64,000 bases of DNA from Kribbella sp. NBC_00382. GTDB taxonomy: Bacteria > Actinomycetota > Actinomycetes > Propionibacteriales > Kribbellaceae. The stretch lies in the NCBI RefSeq assembly GCF_036067295.1, contig NZ_CP107954.1, forward strand, positions 682,001 through 746,000, given 5' to 3'. Under the pieces are notes generated by a model, which saw only the letters and a program-made list of their open reading frames with translations, did no database searches and was not told where the DNA came from. The number at the start of each line of letters is the position of its first letter. Position 1 is the stretch's first letter. Positions 42,897-52,310 of the stretch are shown here, one piece after another. The translations under genes and the position numbers were made by a program.

Positions 42897-43829
42897 CTAG
42901 CGCGGGATGGGAGCGGGGAGGATTCTGGCGCCGGGGACTGGGCCTTCGGCTTGGCGGACCATGCGGCAGAGGCCGGATTCGGCTAGTTCTACGGCTAGGT
43001 CTACTGCTCGGCGGCTGTCGGCGGCCAGGAAGAGGCAGGTCGGGCCGGAGCCGGAGATCATGGCGGCCAGGGCGCCTTGGTCGAGGCCGAACTGGAGGGT
43101 GGCGGCCAGTTCGGGGCGGAGGGAGAGGGCGGCTGCTTGCATGTCGTTGCTTAGGGCAACTGCCAGGGCGGCCGGTTGGCCGGAGAGAAGGGCGGTGAGG
43201 AGTTCGGGGTGGACTTCGGGTGGTTCGACGCGGCGGAGGGGGCGGAGGCGGTCTAGTTCGCGGTAGACGGCAGGAGTCGAGAGGCCGCCTTCGGCGATGG
43301 CGAAGACCCAGTGGAAGGTGCCGCGGGACATTACCTCGGTGACCTGTTCACCGCGGCCGCGACCGAGCGCAGTGTGGCCGACGAGGCAGAACGGGACGTC
43401 ACTGCCCAGGTCGGCCGCGATGCGTTCCAGCTCGACCTGCGCGAGCCCAAGCCCCCACAGCCGGTTGCAGGCAACAAGAGTCGCAGCAGCGTCCGTGGAG
43501 CCGCCGGCCATTCCACCGGCGACCGGGATGGTCTTGCGGATCACCAGATCGACGCCTTCTTCGACGTCGTACTCCGCCTGCAGCACCTGAGCCGCCTTCA
43601 CGGCCAGGTTCGTACTGTCCGTGGGGACGTCCGCCGCGAAGTCACCGAGCACCTCGACGGTGACGTCCGAGTCGTCGCGCAGGGTCGCCGTCACATCGTC
43701 GTACAGGGCAACGGCCTGGTAGACGGTCGCGAGCGGGTGGAAGCCGTCAGGGCGCGGCGGGCCGACGGACAGGCCGAGATTGATCTTGGCCGGCGCCCGG
43801 ACCGTGACCTGATGAGCTGACACGGGCAC
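42897..43829 (-). CDS. ispE: 4-diphosphocytidyl-2-C-methyl-D-erythritol kinase
   Basis: GHMP kinase of the MEP isoprenoid pathway, 310 aa. Motif 1 VRAPAKINLGLSVGPPRPDG, ATP loop PVAGGMAGGSTDAAATLVAC, and motif 3 LAAMISGSGPTCLFL. GTG 43829 begins MPVSAHQVTV; a GTG two codons later is an alternative. It is 3 bases downstream of rsmA. The last ~120 codons have a C-rich, A-containing codon style unlike the first half. Confidence 0.97.
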   Translation of the reverse strand: MPVSAHQVTVRAPAKINLGLSVGPPRPDGFHPLATVYQAVALYDDVTATLRDDSDVTVEVLGDFAADVPTDSTNLAVKAAQVLQAEYDVEEGVDLVIRKTIPVAGGMAGGSTDAAATLVACNRLWGLGLAQVELERIAADLGSDVPFCLVGHTALGRGRGEQVTEVMSRGTFHWVFAIAEGGLSTPAVYRELDRLRPLRRVEPPEVHPELLTALLSGQPAALAVALSNDMQAAALSLRPELAATLQFGLDQGALAAMISGSGPTCLFLAADSRRAVDLAVELAESGLCRMVRQAEGPVPGARILPAPIPR

Positions 43830-43832
43830 AGG

Positions 43833-44708
43833 CTAATGCCCAGCGGACGCAATCGCGGCGAACTGTTCGATTCCCAACATCTCGCCGCGCAGTGACGGGT
43901 CGACGCCGGCCGCGGCCAGCGCAGCGTCCAGGCGCTCGCGGTCGGGCATCCAGCGGGCCAGCGCGGAGCGGACGGTCTTGCGGCGCTGCGAGAAGGCGGC
44001 CTCGATCACCTTGAAGACTTCTTCGCGGGACGCGGTGGAAGCGGGCGGTTCGCGGCGGGTGAAGGCGACCAGGCCGGAGTCGACGTTCGGGGCCGGCCAG
44101 AAGACGTTGCGGCCGATCGGACCTGCGCGGCGCACCTCGGCGTACCAGGCGGCCTTGGCGGACGGTACGCCGTACGTCCGTGAGCCCGGCGGCGCCGCGA
44201 GCCGGTCGGCCACCTCGGACTGCACCATCACGAGCCCGTGCCGCAACGACGGCGCGATCGCCAGCAGATGCAGCAGAACCGGTACTGCGACGTTGTACGG
44301 CAAGTTGGCCACACAAGCGTCAGGCGTCCCGATCTGAGCCGGCACGACGGTCATCGCATCCGCCTCGACCACCGTCAGCGAAGCGGCCTGGTTCGGCGCG
44401 TACTCCGCGATCGTGGCCGGCAGCGCTCCGGCCAGCACCGGATCGATCTCGACCGCGGTGACCCGGTGGCCCTCGGCAAGCAACGCGAGCGTCAGGGACC
44501 CGAGCCCGGGGCCGACCTCGAGCACAGTCTCGCCGTCAGACGACAAGTCCGCCGCGCGGACGATGCGGCGCACCGTGTTGGGATCGATGACAAAGTTCTG
44601 GCCGCGCTGCTTGGTCGGGCGGACCCCGAGCTGCGCGGCCAGTGAACGCACTTCCGCCGGACCGAGAAGTCTCGGTCCGGCGGAAGTGGATGAATCAGCG
44701 CTGGTCAC
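43833..44708 (-). CDS. rsmA: 16S rRNA (A1518/A1519-N6)-dimethyltransferase (KsgA)
   Basis: Dimethylates two adenines in helix 45 of 16S rRNA; 291 aa. [23 protein letters not shown] motif [28 protein letters not shown], catalytic [17 protein letters not shown] and C-terminal [19 protein letters not shown] 44708 starts the frame. Codons 8-20 ([13 protein letters not shown]) are written as a perfect 19-bp inverted repeat, listed separately. Probably co-transcribed with rpfB (30-base gap) and ispE. Confidence 0.97.
   Translation of the reverse strand: MTSADSSTSAGPRLLGPAEVRSLAAQLGVRPTKQRGQNFVIDPNTVRRIVRAADLSSDGETVLEVGPGLGSLTLALLAEGHRVTAVEIDPVLAGALPATIAEYAPNQAASLTVVEADAMTVVPAQIGTPDACVANLPYNVAVPVLLHLLAIAPSLRHGLVMVQSEVADRLAAPPGSRTYGVPSAKAAWYAEVRRAGPIGRNVFWPAPNVDSGLVAFTRREPPASTASREEVFKVIEAAFSQRRKTVRSALARWMPDRERLDAALAAAGVDPSLRGEMLGIEQFAAIASAGH
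44649..44688 (-). repeat. Perfect 19-bp inverted repeat at the 5' end of the rsmA coding region
   Basis: The arms 44649-44667 and 44670-44688 are exactly complementary with only two bases (AG) between them, beginning 20 bases after the GTG start. In RNA this gives an ~18-bp hairpin with a 4-base loop, ΔG certainly very favourable, sitting where the ribosome must initiate. It encodes ordinary residues, so the coding need does not explain it. Likely a translational or attenuation element of rsmA. Confidence 0.85.
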
Positions 44709-44738
44709 AAGCGCCAGTCTCGCAGAGAAGGCCGTGAA

Positions 44739-45995
<1,257 letters not shown>

Positions 45996-46000
45996 ACGAG

Positions 46001-46030
46001 ACAGTAACGAAGAAGTCGCTGAAGCGCCAA
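46001..46030 (-). promoter_or_regulatory. Candidate rpfB promoter
   Basis: On the minus strand TTGGCG (46030-46025) and TACTGT (46006-46001) are separated by 18 bases, a fair sigA-type promoter giving a start near 45995. Confidence 0.55.
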
Positions 46031-46070
46031 TCCCCTAGTCGGCGCGGCGGCAAAAGGTGTAACGGGCCGC

Positions 46071-46685
46071 TCACGCCTGGTGATGACCCCAGTGCCCCCG
46101 ATGCACCACTTCGGCAGTACTGCGACGCCCTCTTTTGAGCGACGGCGACCGCTTGTCCGGGGCCCGGTAGCCGATCGAGATGACCCCGATCGGATCGAAC
46201 CCGTCCGGTACTCCGAACTCCTCCTTGAGCCGCCCGACCTTCTCCGCGGGAGGCCCGAAAAGGCAAGCACCCAAGCCTTCGTCGACCACCGTCTGCAACA
46301 TCAGCAGCGCCGCCATGCCGGTGTCGATGTACCAGTACGGCGCCGTCCAGTGCTTCTCGTCGCGGTCGGTCCAGCCCTTGTCCGGCGCGGTGTACCGGTC
46401 GAGGTACGCGTCCTTGTGGGCGAAGGCGAAGATCAGCAGCGGCGCCCGCCGCAACCCTGTGATCCACTCCACATACTTCTCATCCGGATCCTCGGCCGCG
46501 ATCCGCCAATACCGCTCCCGATCGTCGCCTTCGAGGGTCAGGAACGCCCAGCCCTGGCTGAACCCGCCGGACGGCGCGTGGAGACCGTTCTCCAGGATCC
46601 GTTCCCGGAGCTCGGCAGGCACCGGCCGGTCCGGGTCGTAGTTGCGGACCATGCGCCGGCGCCGGACGACCTCACTGAACTCCAT
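46071..46685 (-). CDS. Nitroreductase-family flavoprotein
   Basis: 204 aa FMN-dependent oxidoreductase. EFSEVVRRRRMVRNYDPDRP with the basic FMN contact, HAPSGGFSQGWAFLTLEGDD, YIDTGMAALLMLQTVVDEGL and GACLFGPPAEKVG are family hallmarks. Substrate (nitro compounds, quinones or F420-independent flavin transfer) not predictable. 12 bases downstream of the OCD-like gene; both interrupt the tatD-rpfB neighbourhood. Confidence 0.92.
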   Translation of the reverse strand: MEFSEVVRRRRMVRNYDPDRPVPAELRERILENGLHAPSGGFSQGWAFLTLEGDDRERYWRIAAEDPDEKYVEWITGLRRAPLLIFAFAHKDAYLDRYTAPDKGWTDRDEKHWTAPYWYIDTGMAALLMLQTVVDEGLGACLFGPPAEKVGRLKEEFGVPDGFDPIGVISIGYRAPDKRSPSLKRGRRSTAEVVHRGHWGHHQA

Positions 46686-46697
46686 GAGCCCTGTCTA

Positions 46698-47600
46698 TCA
46701 GCCCAGCAGTTTGGCCAGCAGGTACGTCTCGGTCCCCGCGAGCCCGACCGAGCAGAAGATCACCGTCTGACCCAAGGCGGGAGCCGGCGCATCCCCAGCC
46801 AGTACTGCGCCCAGACTCACCAGCCGGTCGTGTTGCACGGTGCCGGTCAAAATGAAGGGCGGGTCGTACGCCGCAGTCTGGGCCAGCGAGTCCGTCACGG
46901 CGAGATCCGCCCGCGCGACCAGGTCAGGCCCGAACTCAGCGCGTCCGAATTGCTTGGGTCCGAGCGTCGTCACGTAACTCCCCGGCGCGACCCACGACGC
47001 GTCGATCACCGGCACCGGACTGTTGGTCGCGAGCACCACGAGCGCCTTGCCCTCGACCGTCTCACGCGCCGACGGCGCCGCCACTACGGGCAGCCCCAAT
47101 TCGGTCGAAACCCTTGCAGCAAAGGCGTTCCGGCGATCCGCCGAGCGACTGAAGACGGTCACCTCGGTCAACTCACGGACCACCGAGATCGCCCACAACT
47201 GATTCCAGGCCTGTACGCCGGTACCGACGATGCCGAGCGTGGATGCCGAGGAAGGAGCCAGCGCGTCGACCGCGACCGCACCGATCGCCCCGACCCGGCG
47301 CGGCCCCAATTCGTTGCCTACCGCAACACCACGGACGATGCCGGTCCGCCGATCGTGGACCACCACGACCTGCGCACCCGGCGACGTATCGAAGGAGTCA
47401 TAGGAGCGGTACCCGTACCACTCCCCCTCCAGCGCACCGGTCGTGAACACCAGCCGGCCGTCCCCCAGCGGCGTGCTGACCCGCGGTGGCGAGTGCAGTT
47501 CACCCCGATGCTCGGCAAGCAACGCTGAGCGCATCCAGCCGACCGCCGAGCGGGCATCGAGCCGCGCGGCGATGTCGGAGTCGGTCAGAACGGTTACCAC
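46698..47600 (-). CDS. Ornithine cyclodeaminase / mu-crystallin family protein
   Basis: 300 aa NAD(P)-dependent enzyme family (ornithine cyclodeaminase, alanine dehydrogenase, ketimine reductase). N-terminal VTVLTDSDIAARLDARSAVG, then LVFTTGALEGEWYGYRSYDS, Rossmann motif TLGIVGTGVQAWNQLWAIS, VTVFSRSADRRNAFA and GSYVTTLGPKQFGRAEFGPD. GTG 47600 overlaps the tatD stop, so the gene is coupled to tatD. The frame remains open upstream but that part is inside tatD. Substrate unknown. Confidence 0.9.
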   Translation of the reverse strand: MVTVLTDSDIAARLDARSAVGWMRSALLAEHRGELHSPPRVSTPLGDGRLVFTTGALEGEWYGYRSYDSFDTSPGAQVVVVHDRRTGIVRGVAVGNELGPRRVGAIGAVAVDALAPSSASTLGIVGTGVQAWNQLWAISVVRELTEVTVFSRSADRRNAFAARVSTELGLPVVAAPSARETVEGKALVVLATNSPVPVIDASWVAPGSYVTTLGPKQFGRAEFGPDLVARADLAVTDSLAQTAAYDPPFILTGTVQHDRLVSLGAVLAGDAPAPALGQTVIFCSVGLAGTETYLLAKLLG

Positions 47601-48508
47601 GAACCACCGAACGCGCGGTTGGCGTTGTCGGACAGCGCTTGGCAGAGCTCGGCGACCGAGATGTTGAGCACGCCGGCCATCTTCCGGACGGTGTGCGGGA
47701 TCAGGTACGACGCGTTCGGTTGGCCGCGATGCGGCGACGGGGTCAGGTACGGCGCGTCCGTCTCGACCAGCACGCGATCCAGTGGCGTGACGGCGAGCGC
47801 GTTGCGCAGCGACTGCGCGTTCTTGAAGGTGACCACGCCGGCGAAGCTCAGGAACGCGCCCCGGTTGACGCATTCGCGGGCGAACTCGGTGTCGCCGGAG
47901 AAGCAGTGCATCACCAGCCGGTCCGGCACGCCTTCGCGGTCCAGGATCTTCAGGATGTCGTCGTGCGCGTCCCGGTCGTGAATCATCAGCGTCTTGTCGA
48001 GCCGCTTGGCCAGCTCGATGTGCGCCGCGAACGACTCGTGCTGCGCGGCCCGGCCGTCCTCGCCGGTACGGAAGTAGTCGAGGCCGGTCTCACCGATCAC
48101 CCGGACTTTTGGTGAGGAGGTGGCTAGGCGCTCGATCTCGGCCAGGGCATCGTCCAGTTTGCCTGCGGAGGCCAGCTTGGGTGCCTCGTTGGGATGCAGG
48201 GCGATACCGGCGATCAGGTTCGGGTACTGCTCCGCGGCGTCGACTGCCCAGGCCGCGCCGGGCAGGTCGCAGCCGACCTGGACGATCCGGGTGACGCCGA
48301 CCGACGCGGCCAGCTTGATCGCCTCGGCCGCAGCCAGCCAGTTGCCGTCCTCGCCGTCGGCGATGTCCAGATGGCAGTGCGCGTCGACCACACTCATCGG
48401 CAACGGGTCCGGCACCGCGGGGCGACTGCGGTCGCGCGACCGGCCGTCCTCCCCGATGGCAGCACGTTCCCGCGTCGGGCGATCGACCTCCACACCGTCG
48501 GTAGACAT
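47594..48508 (-). CDS. tatD: TatD-family metal-dependent deoxyribonuclease
   Basis: 304 aa amidohydrolase-fold nuclease. VVDAHCHLDIADGEDG (HxH metal motif), IALHPNEAPKL, VIGETGLDYFRTGEDGRAAQ, LMIHDRDAHDDIL, VMHCFSGD and VETDAPYLTPSPHRG give the complete metal set. It has a ~37-residue hydrophilic N-terminal extension before VVDAH; ATG 48397 (MSVVDAH) is a possible shorter start. ATG 48508 follows TACCCT by 7 bases (leaderless), which favours the long form. Confidence 0.95.
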   Translation of the reverse strand: MSTDGVEVDRPTRERAAIGEDGRSRDRSRPAVPDPLPMSVVDAHCHLDIADGEDGNWLAAAEAIKLAASVGVTRIVQVGCDLPGAAWAVDAAEQYPNLIAGIALHPNEAPKLASAGKLDDALAEIERLATSSPKVRVIGETGLDYFRTGEDGRAAQHESFAAHIELAKRLDKTLMIHDRDAHDDILKILDREGVPDRLVMHCFSGDTEFARECVNRGAFLSFAGVVTFKNAQSLRNALAVTPLDRVLVETDAPYLTPSPHRGQPNASYLIPHTVRKMAGVLNISVAELCQALSDNANRAFGGSW

Positions 48509-48515
48509 GGGGTCC

Positions 48516-48521
48516 AGGGTA
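48516..48521 (-). promoter_or_regulatory. Leaderless -10 box of tatD
   Basis: TACCCT on the minus strand ends 7 bases before ATG 48508, with no Shine-Dalgarno. It lies in the 18-base gap after the membrane-protein gene. Confidence 0.5.
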
Positions 48522-48526
48522 CTTAG

Positions 48527-50791
48527 TTATTTGAGTCGGTAGATCCGGATATCTTGGTTCCGGTAGATCGGGATGGCCAGCTGGTCCAGCTTCGGCGAGA
48601 CCGGGCCGGCCCGCAGATCCCCGATGATCAAGGTGATCCCGACATCGCCGGCCAGTTTGGCGAGGTGCGCTTCGGACGGTTTCTCGACCGCGATCCGGCT
48701 GTCCAGCACTCGGTCGGGCCAGGGCGACTGCTGCAGCAGGAAGCTGTGCTTGTGCTCGGTCGCGGCGAGGTTGGCCGGCGCATAGGCCCAGCCACCCATC
48801 CACATCTGCACGCCGCTCAGGCCAGACATCCAGTACGCATCGTTGGGGCAGCCCGGACGGTACGGCACCGGCATGCAGAAGACGTTGCTGACGGCCACAT
48901 CGTTGGGCTCGAGGTGCTTGCTCAGCCAGAGCATCGCGCTCTGTTCTTCTCGCGTCAGATAGGTCCGGTACTCGATGTTCGGCGGCGGCAGCGGCTGCGA
49001 CGCATCCCGGAGCGCATCCCCGATCACGATGAACTGCACCGGCAGACTCGCCGCGACCGTCAACACGATCACCTGTACTGCGGCCGACGCAGCCTGCCGC
49101 GTCCGGTTGATCCCGAGGATCACGACCGCCCCGACCACGGCCAGCACCCCGAACGGCGCCAGCAACCCGGCCGCTGCGCGCGCCACGGTGTGCGTCTCGG
49201 TGTCGGTCGGCCAGAAGAGATAGAGCGCAACTGAGGTGGCCAGGCCGGCGGTTGCGACGACGACGAGATCCCGTGCGCGCGTTTGGTTCGCAAGGTTGAC
49301 CCCGACGGCAACCACCCCGACCATCCCGAGCGCCAGGATCGCGCCGAGGAAGTGGTACTCCGAATAGCCCGTGTGCGAGAACACGAGCGTCACCCCGGTA
49401 CCGGCCGCGACGCACCCGCTGATCCACCAGTACGCCGGATCGCGGCGCATGGGCGACATCTTGAGACCGAGCAGCGTGAGCAGCCGTGGCGCGTCGACCA
49501 GTAAGTAATAGGACACGAGTACGACCGCGAAGAGGATCATCCGGGCGTTGCCGTGCTCCAGCGAGGGCAGCACCCAATTGCCGGTAGCCGGGTAGGACTT
49601 GTCGCCGGTGACGGCCTGGTAGTACGGCTGGACCCGCAGCGCCGCGAGCAACTGGAACCGGCTGCCACCAGTACTACCGGTCAGCGCGAACGAAGACGCC
49701 AATAAGAAGGTCGCCGCGACACCAGCCAACGCCGCTATGCGCCAGGGCGCTCGACGTTCGGAGACCCACGCGCCGGCGCCCGCTATCAGGCAGCCGACCA
49801 GCGTGATCGGGAGCAAGGTCGGTTTCGTCCCGGTCGCCAGCGCGAGCATCAGGACCATCGCCGCCCAAACACCGGGACCTGCCTGGCGTCGCAGGATCAG
49901 TACGGTCGGTCCGACCAGCCCGAGCATCACGACGGCGGCCATCGTGCCGGTCGGTCCCTGCACCACCTGTGCGGCCGACATGTTGGCCGTTGGGGTGTCG
50001 ACTAGCTGGATAGCGCCCGGCAGGACACCAGCGAGCAGACCGGCGAGCGGCGCGGCCCACTTGCGCTCGCTGAGCAGCTCCCCCGCCGCCCAGCCGACCA
50101 GGACCAGCGTGAGCAGCATGGTCAGCGGCCACTGGTGGATAAGCACAGTGGCCGGCCGGACGTCGGCCATCACCGAGCCGCTCGCCATGGAGGCGGTCGC
50201 GAACCAGTGGTAGATCAGTGGCTCCCCCAGCACCCAGGGGTCGGCCGGCGTGACGTCGTGCAGCAGTTGCTGGACCAGGCCGAGCTGGTACCAGATGTCC
50301 TGGTGACGGGTGGCCGGGAGCGGCGGGAGCGGAACGGGCCTGAGTAGCACGACCACTGTCCGGACCATCGCCAGTAGGAGGCTAGAGACGAGCAGTACGT
50401 GCCACCAGCGGGGTGGGGCACTGACGGGCGGGCGCAGGGACTTCTTGGTCGCGAAGACCAGCAGGAGTCCCGCTACGAAGGCCCACTGGAGTAGTGGGAC
50501 GCCGAGCGCAGTACAGATTGCCCAGACGGCCAGTTGCCAGGCGAGGCCGAGTACTGCGCCGAAGCCCAGGTCCTGGGTCAACGAGCGGCCGCCGGCCAGT
50601 GCGCGCCAGAGGAGCGTGCCTGGCAGTAGTACCGCGATCAGCCAGGTGAGCATCCAGCGGACGCTCTCCCCGGTCGAGTCGCCGATCCGGACCAGCAACA
50701 GGACCGCACTGAGGGGCACCAACAGCCACCACCCGAGCAGCCCGAACCCGGGCCGTAATCGAGTGGTCACTGTCGGAATAGTCCCCGTCAT
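48527..50791 (-). CDS. Large polytopic membrane protein (glycosyltransferase-like)
   Basis: 754 aa with about 14 transmembrane helices (first LLGWWLLVPLSAVLLLVRIG) and a soluble C-terminal ~130-residue domain. Features such as TRHQDIWYQLGLVQQLLHDV after helix 5 and a large extracytoplasmic C-terminal part resemble GT-C-type or DUF2298/DUF6541-like membrane proteins, but no definitive catalytic motif was identified. Possibly transfers a sugar from a polyprenyl donor to envelope polymers. Starts at ATG 50791; 28 bases after the SRPBCC gene. Confidence 0.85.
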   Translation of the reverse strand: MTGTIPTVTTRLRPGFGLLGWWLLVPLSAVLLLVRIGDSTGESVRWMLTWLIAVLLPGTLLWRALAGGRSLTQDLGFGAVLGLAWQLAVWAICTALGVPLLQWAFVAGLLLVFATKKSLRPPVSAPPRWWHVLLVSSLLLAMVRTVVVLLRPVPLPPLPATRHQDIWYQLGLVQQLLHDVTPADPWVLGEPLIYHWFATASMASGSVMADVRPATVLIHQWPLTMLLTLVLVGWAAGELLSERKWAAPLAGLLAGVLPGAIQLVDTPTANMSAAQVVQGPTGTMAAVVMLGLVGPTVLILRRQAGPGVWAAMVLMLALATGTKPTLLPITLVGCLIAGAGAWVSERRAPWRIAALAGVAATFLLASSFALTGSTGGSRFQLLAALRVQPYYQAVTGDKSYPATGNWVLPSLEHGNARMILFAVVLVSYYLLVDAPRLLTLLGLKMSPMRRDPAYWWISGCVAAGTGVTLVFSHTGYSEYHFLGAILALGMVGVVAVGVNLANQTRARDLVVVATAGLATSVALYLFWPTDTETHTVARAAAGLLAPFGVLAVVGAVVILGINRTRQAASAAVQVIVLTVAASLPVQFIVIGDALRDASQPLPPPNIEYRTYLTREEQSAMLWLSKHLEPNDVAVSNVFCMPVPYRPGCPNDAYWMSGLSGVQMWMGGWAYAPANLAATEHKHSFLLQQSPWPDRVLDSRIAVEKPSEAHLAKLAGDVGITLIIGDLRAGPVSPKLDQLAIPIYRNQDIRIYRLK

Positions 50792-50818
50792 CCGGTAATG
50801 ATGACGGGTGCCCGGGGG

Positions 50819-51247
50819 CTACTCGCCTTCGGATGCCTTTTTCACGCCGTCGACGAGCATCTTCCACATGCCGCTGGAGTGATCCGCCTCGTCCTGGCTG
50901 CCGTTGTTGTCCTGGGTCAGCTTCAGGTGCGTGCCGCCCTCACTCGCAGACAGTGAGTAGGTGAGCGTGTGGTAGTTCTCCGGTACGTCGGGCTGCCCAC
51001 CCAACGGGCTGTAGTGGGTCACCTTGAGCAACCGGGCCTTCTCGACCGCGACGATCTCGCCCTTGTCGGTGTACTTCTTGCCCTCGTACTCGCCCTGCCA
51101 GGTGATCGGACTGCCCGGTTGCCAGTCGGTCTCCACGTCGGCCCCGAACATGAACTTCTTGATCTGCTCCGGGTCGGTCAAAACGTTCCAGACCCGCTCG
51201 GGCGACGCATTGATCTCGGTCTCCGCTGTGGCCAGATAGTCGGCCAT
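50819..51247 (-). CDS. SRPBCC (AHSA1/START-like) domain protein
   Basis: 142 aa. LATAETEINASPERVWNVLT, DPEQIKKFMFGADVETDWQP, GSPITWQGEYEGKKYTDKG and YHTLTYSLSASEGGTHLKL are typical of the AHSA1 group, which binds hydrophobic ligands. Substrate unknown. I take ATG 51247 (GGGAG 9 bases upstream) instead of the TTG three codons before. Confidence 0.92.
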   Translation of the reverse strand: MADYLATAETEINASPERVWNVLTDPEQIKKFMFGADVETDWQPGSPITWQGEYEGKKYTDKGEIVAVEKARLLKVTHYSPLGGQPDVPENYHTLTYSLSASEGGTHLKLTQDNNGSQDEADHSSGMWKMLVDGVKKASEGE

Positions 51248-51275
51248 GGTGTCCAACTCCCATCTGTGTCTTCTG

Positions 51276-51311
51276 ACAAGACCGTACGACGTCAGCGCCG
51301 TACGGTCTTGT
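51276..51311. terminator. 13-bp perfect hairpin between oxidoreductase and SRPBCC genes
   Basis: ACAAGACCGTACG (51276-51288) and CGTACGGTCTTGT (51299-51311) pair perfectly with a 10-base loop, beginning 10 bases past the oxidoreductase stop on the minus strand. No T-tract. Probable terminator, or operator for the SRPBCC gene. Confidence 0.6.
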
Positions 51312-51320
51312 AGAAAAGCG

Positions 51321-52232
51321 TCAGGGAAGGATCACGAGCTTGCCGCGGTTGTGGCCGGCCTCGCTGATCTCGTGCGCGGCGCGGGCCTCGTCGAGCGTGA
51401 AGGTCTTGGCGACGGCCAGCTTCAGTTTGCCGTCGGCGGCGAGCTGGACGTGCTCGGCCAGACCAGCCTCCTTCACCTCGTCGGCCACACCCCCGCTGGA
51501 GACGGCCACGCCGATCTCACCGGCGGCCATGTCGGCGATGGTGACGATCCGGTCGGTACCACCGCGCAGCTCGATCGACTCCTCCAGACCGCCCTTGCCG
51601 GCCGCGTCGAAGACGGCATCGACACCCTGCGGCGCGACCTCCTTGACCCGGTCGAGCAGGCCCTCGCCGTACGCGACGGGGATCGCGCCGAGCGAACGAA
51701 GGTACTCGTGGTTGGCCTCGGACGCCGTACCGATCACGGTCGCGCCGAGCGCGACGGCGAGCTGGACGCCGACCGAGCCGACCCCACCGGCGGCTCCGTG
51801 CAGGAGCAGCGTCTCGCCTTCCTTCAGGCCGAGCTCGTTCAGCACCCGGGCCGCGGTCTCACCGGCGACCGGGACGGCGACGGCCTCTTCCCACGAGAGG
51901 TTCGCGGGCTTCTTGGCGGCGGCACCGAGCAGCGCGCGCTCAGCGTACGAGCCGCTCTGGGACCAGCCGACAACCTCGTCGCCGACGGCGAAATCGGTCA
52001 CACCCTCACCGATCTGGTCGACCACACCGGCCACCTCGATGCCCGGGACCGCCGGGAAGGTGGTCGGCATGAAGCTGTCGAACCAGCCGTACCGGATCTT
52101 GAAGTCCATCGGGTTCACACCGGCGGCCTTGACCGCGACCCGGACCTCGCCCCGGCCGGCCTGCGGCTCCTTGGCGTCCTTGACCTGCAGGACCTCGGGT
52201 CCACCGAACTCTTCGAAGACAACCGCTCGCAT
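51321..52232 (-). CDS. NADPH-dependent quinone oxidoreductase (zeta-crystallin-type MDR)
   Basis: 303 aa medium-chain dehydrogenase/reductase without catalytic zinc ligands. MRAVVFEEFGGPEVLQVKDA, KAAGVNPMDFKIRYG, IEVAGVVDQIGEGVTDFAVG, cofactor motif LLLHGAAGGVGSVGVQLAVA and LGATVIGTASEANHEYLRSL. ATG 52232 has AAGGAG 7 bases upstream. Upstream dyads (see next) suggest repressor control. Confidence 0.95.
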   Translation of the reverse strand: MRAVVFEEFGGPEVLQVKDAKEPQAGRGEVRVAVKAAGVNPMDFKIRYGWFDSFMPTTFPAVPGIEVAGVVDQIGEGVTDFAVGDEVVGWSQSGSYAERALLGAAAKKPANLSWEEAVAVPVAGETAARVLNELGLKEGETLLLHGAAGGVGSVGVQLAVALGATVIGTASEANHEYLRSLGAIPVAYGEGLLDRVKEVAPQGVDAVFDAAGKGGLEESIELRGGTDRIVTIADMAAGEIGVAVSSGGVADEVKEAGLAEHVQLAADGKLKLAVAKTFTLDEARAAHEISEAGHNRGKLVILP

Positions 52233-52249
52233 CGCACTGCTCCTTATTC

Positions 52250-52282
52250 GTTGAAGCGTCAACTGAACTGGTTTAGAGTTCA
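52250..52282 (-). promoter_or_regulatory. Candidate operator of the quinone oxidoreductase
   Basis: Two dyads side by side: GTTGAAGCGTCAAC (5-bp arms, 52250-52263) and TGAAC-N9-GTTCA (52264-52282). The second covers a CTAAAC -10-like box on the minus strand. No regulator gene is adjacent, so the factor is encoded elsewhere. Confidence 0.4.
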
Positions 52283-52310
52283 ATCGACACGGCGACGCGG
52301 ATATTCCCGA

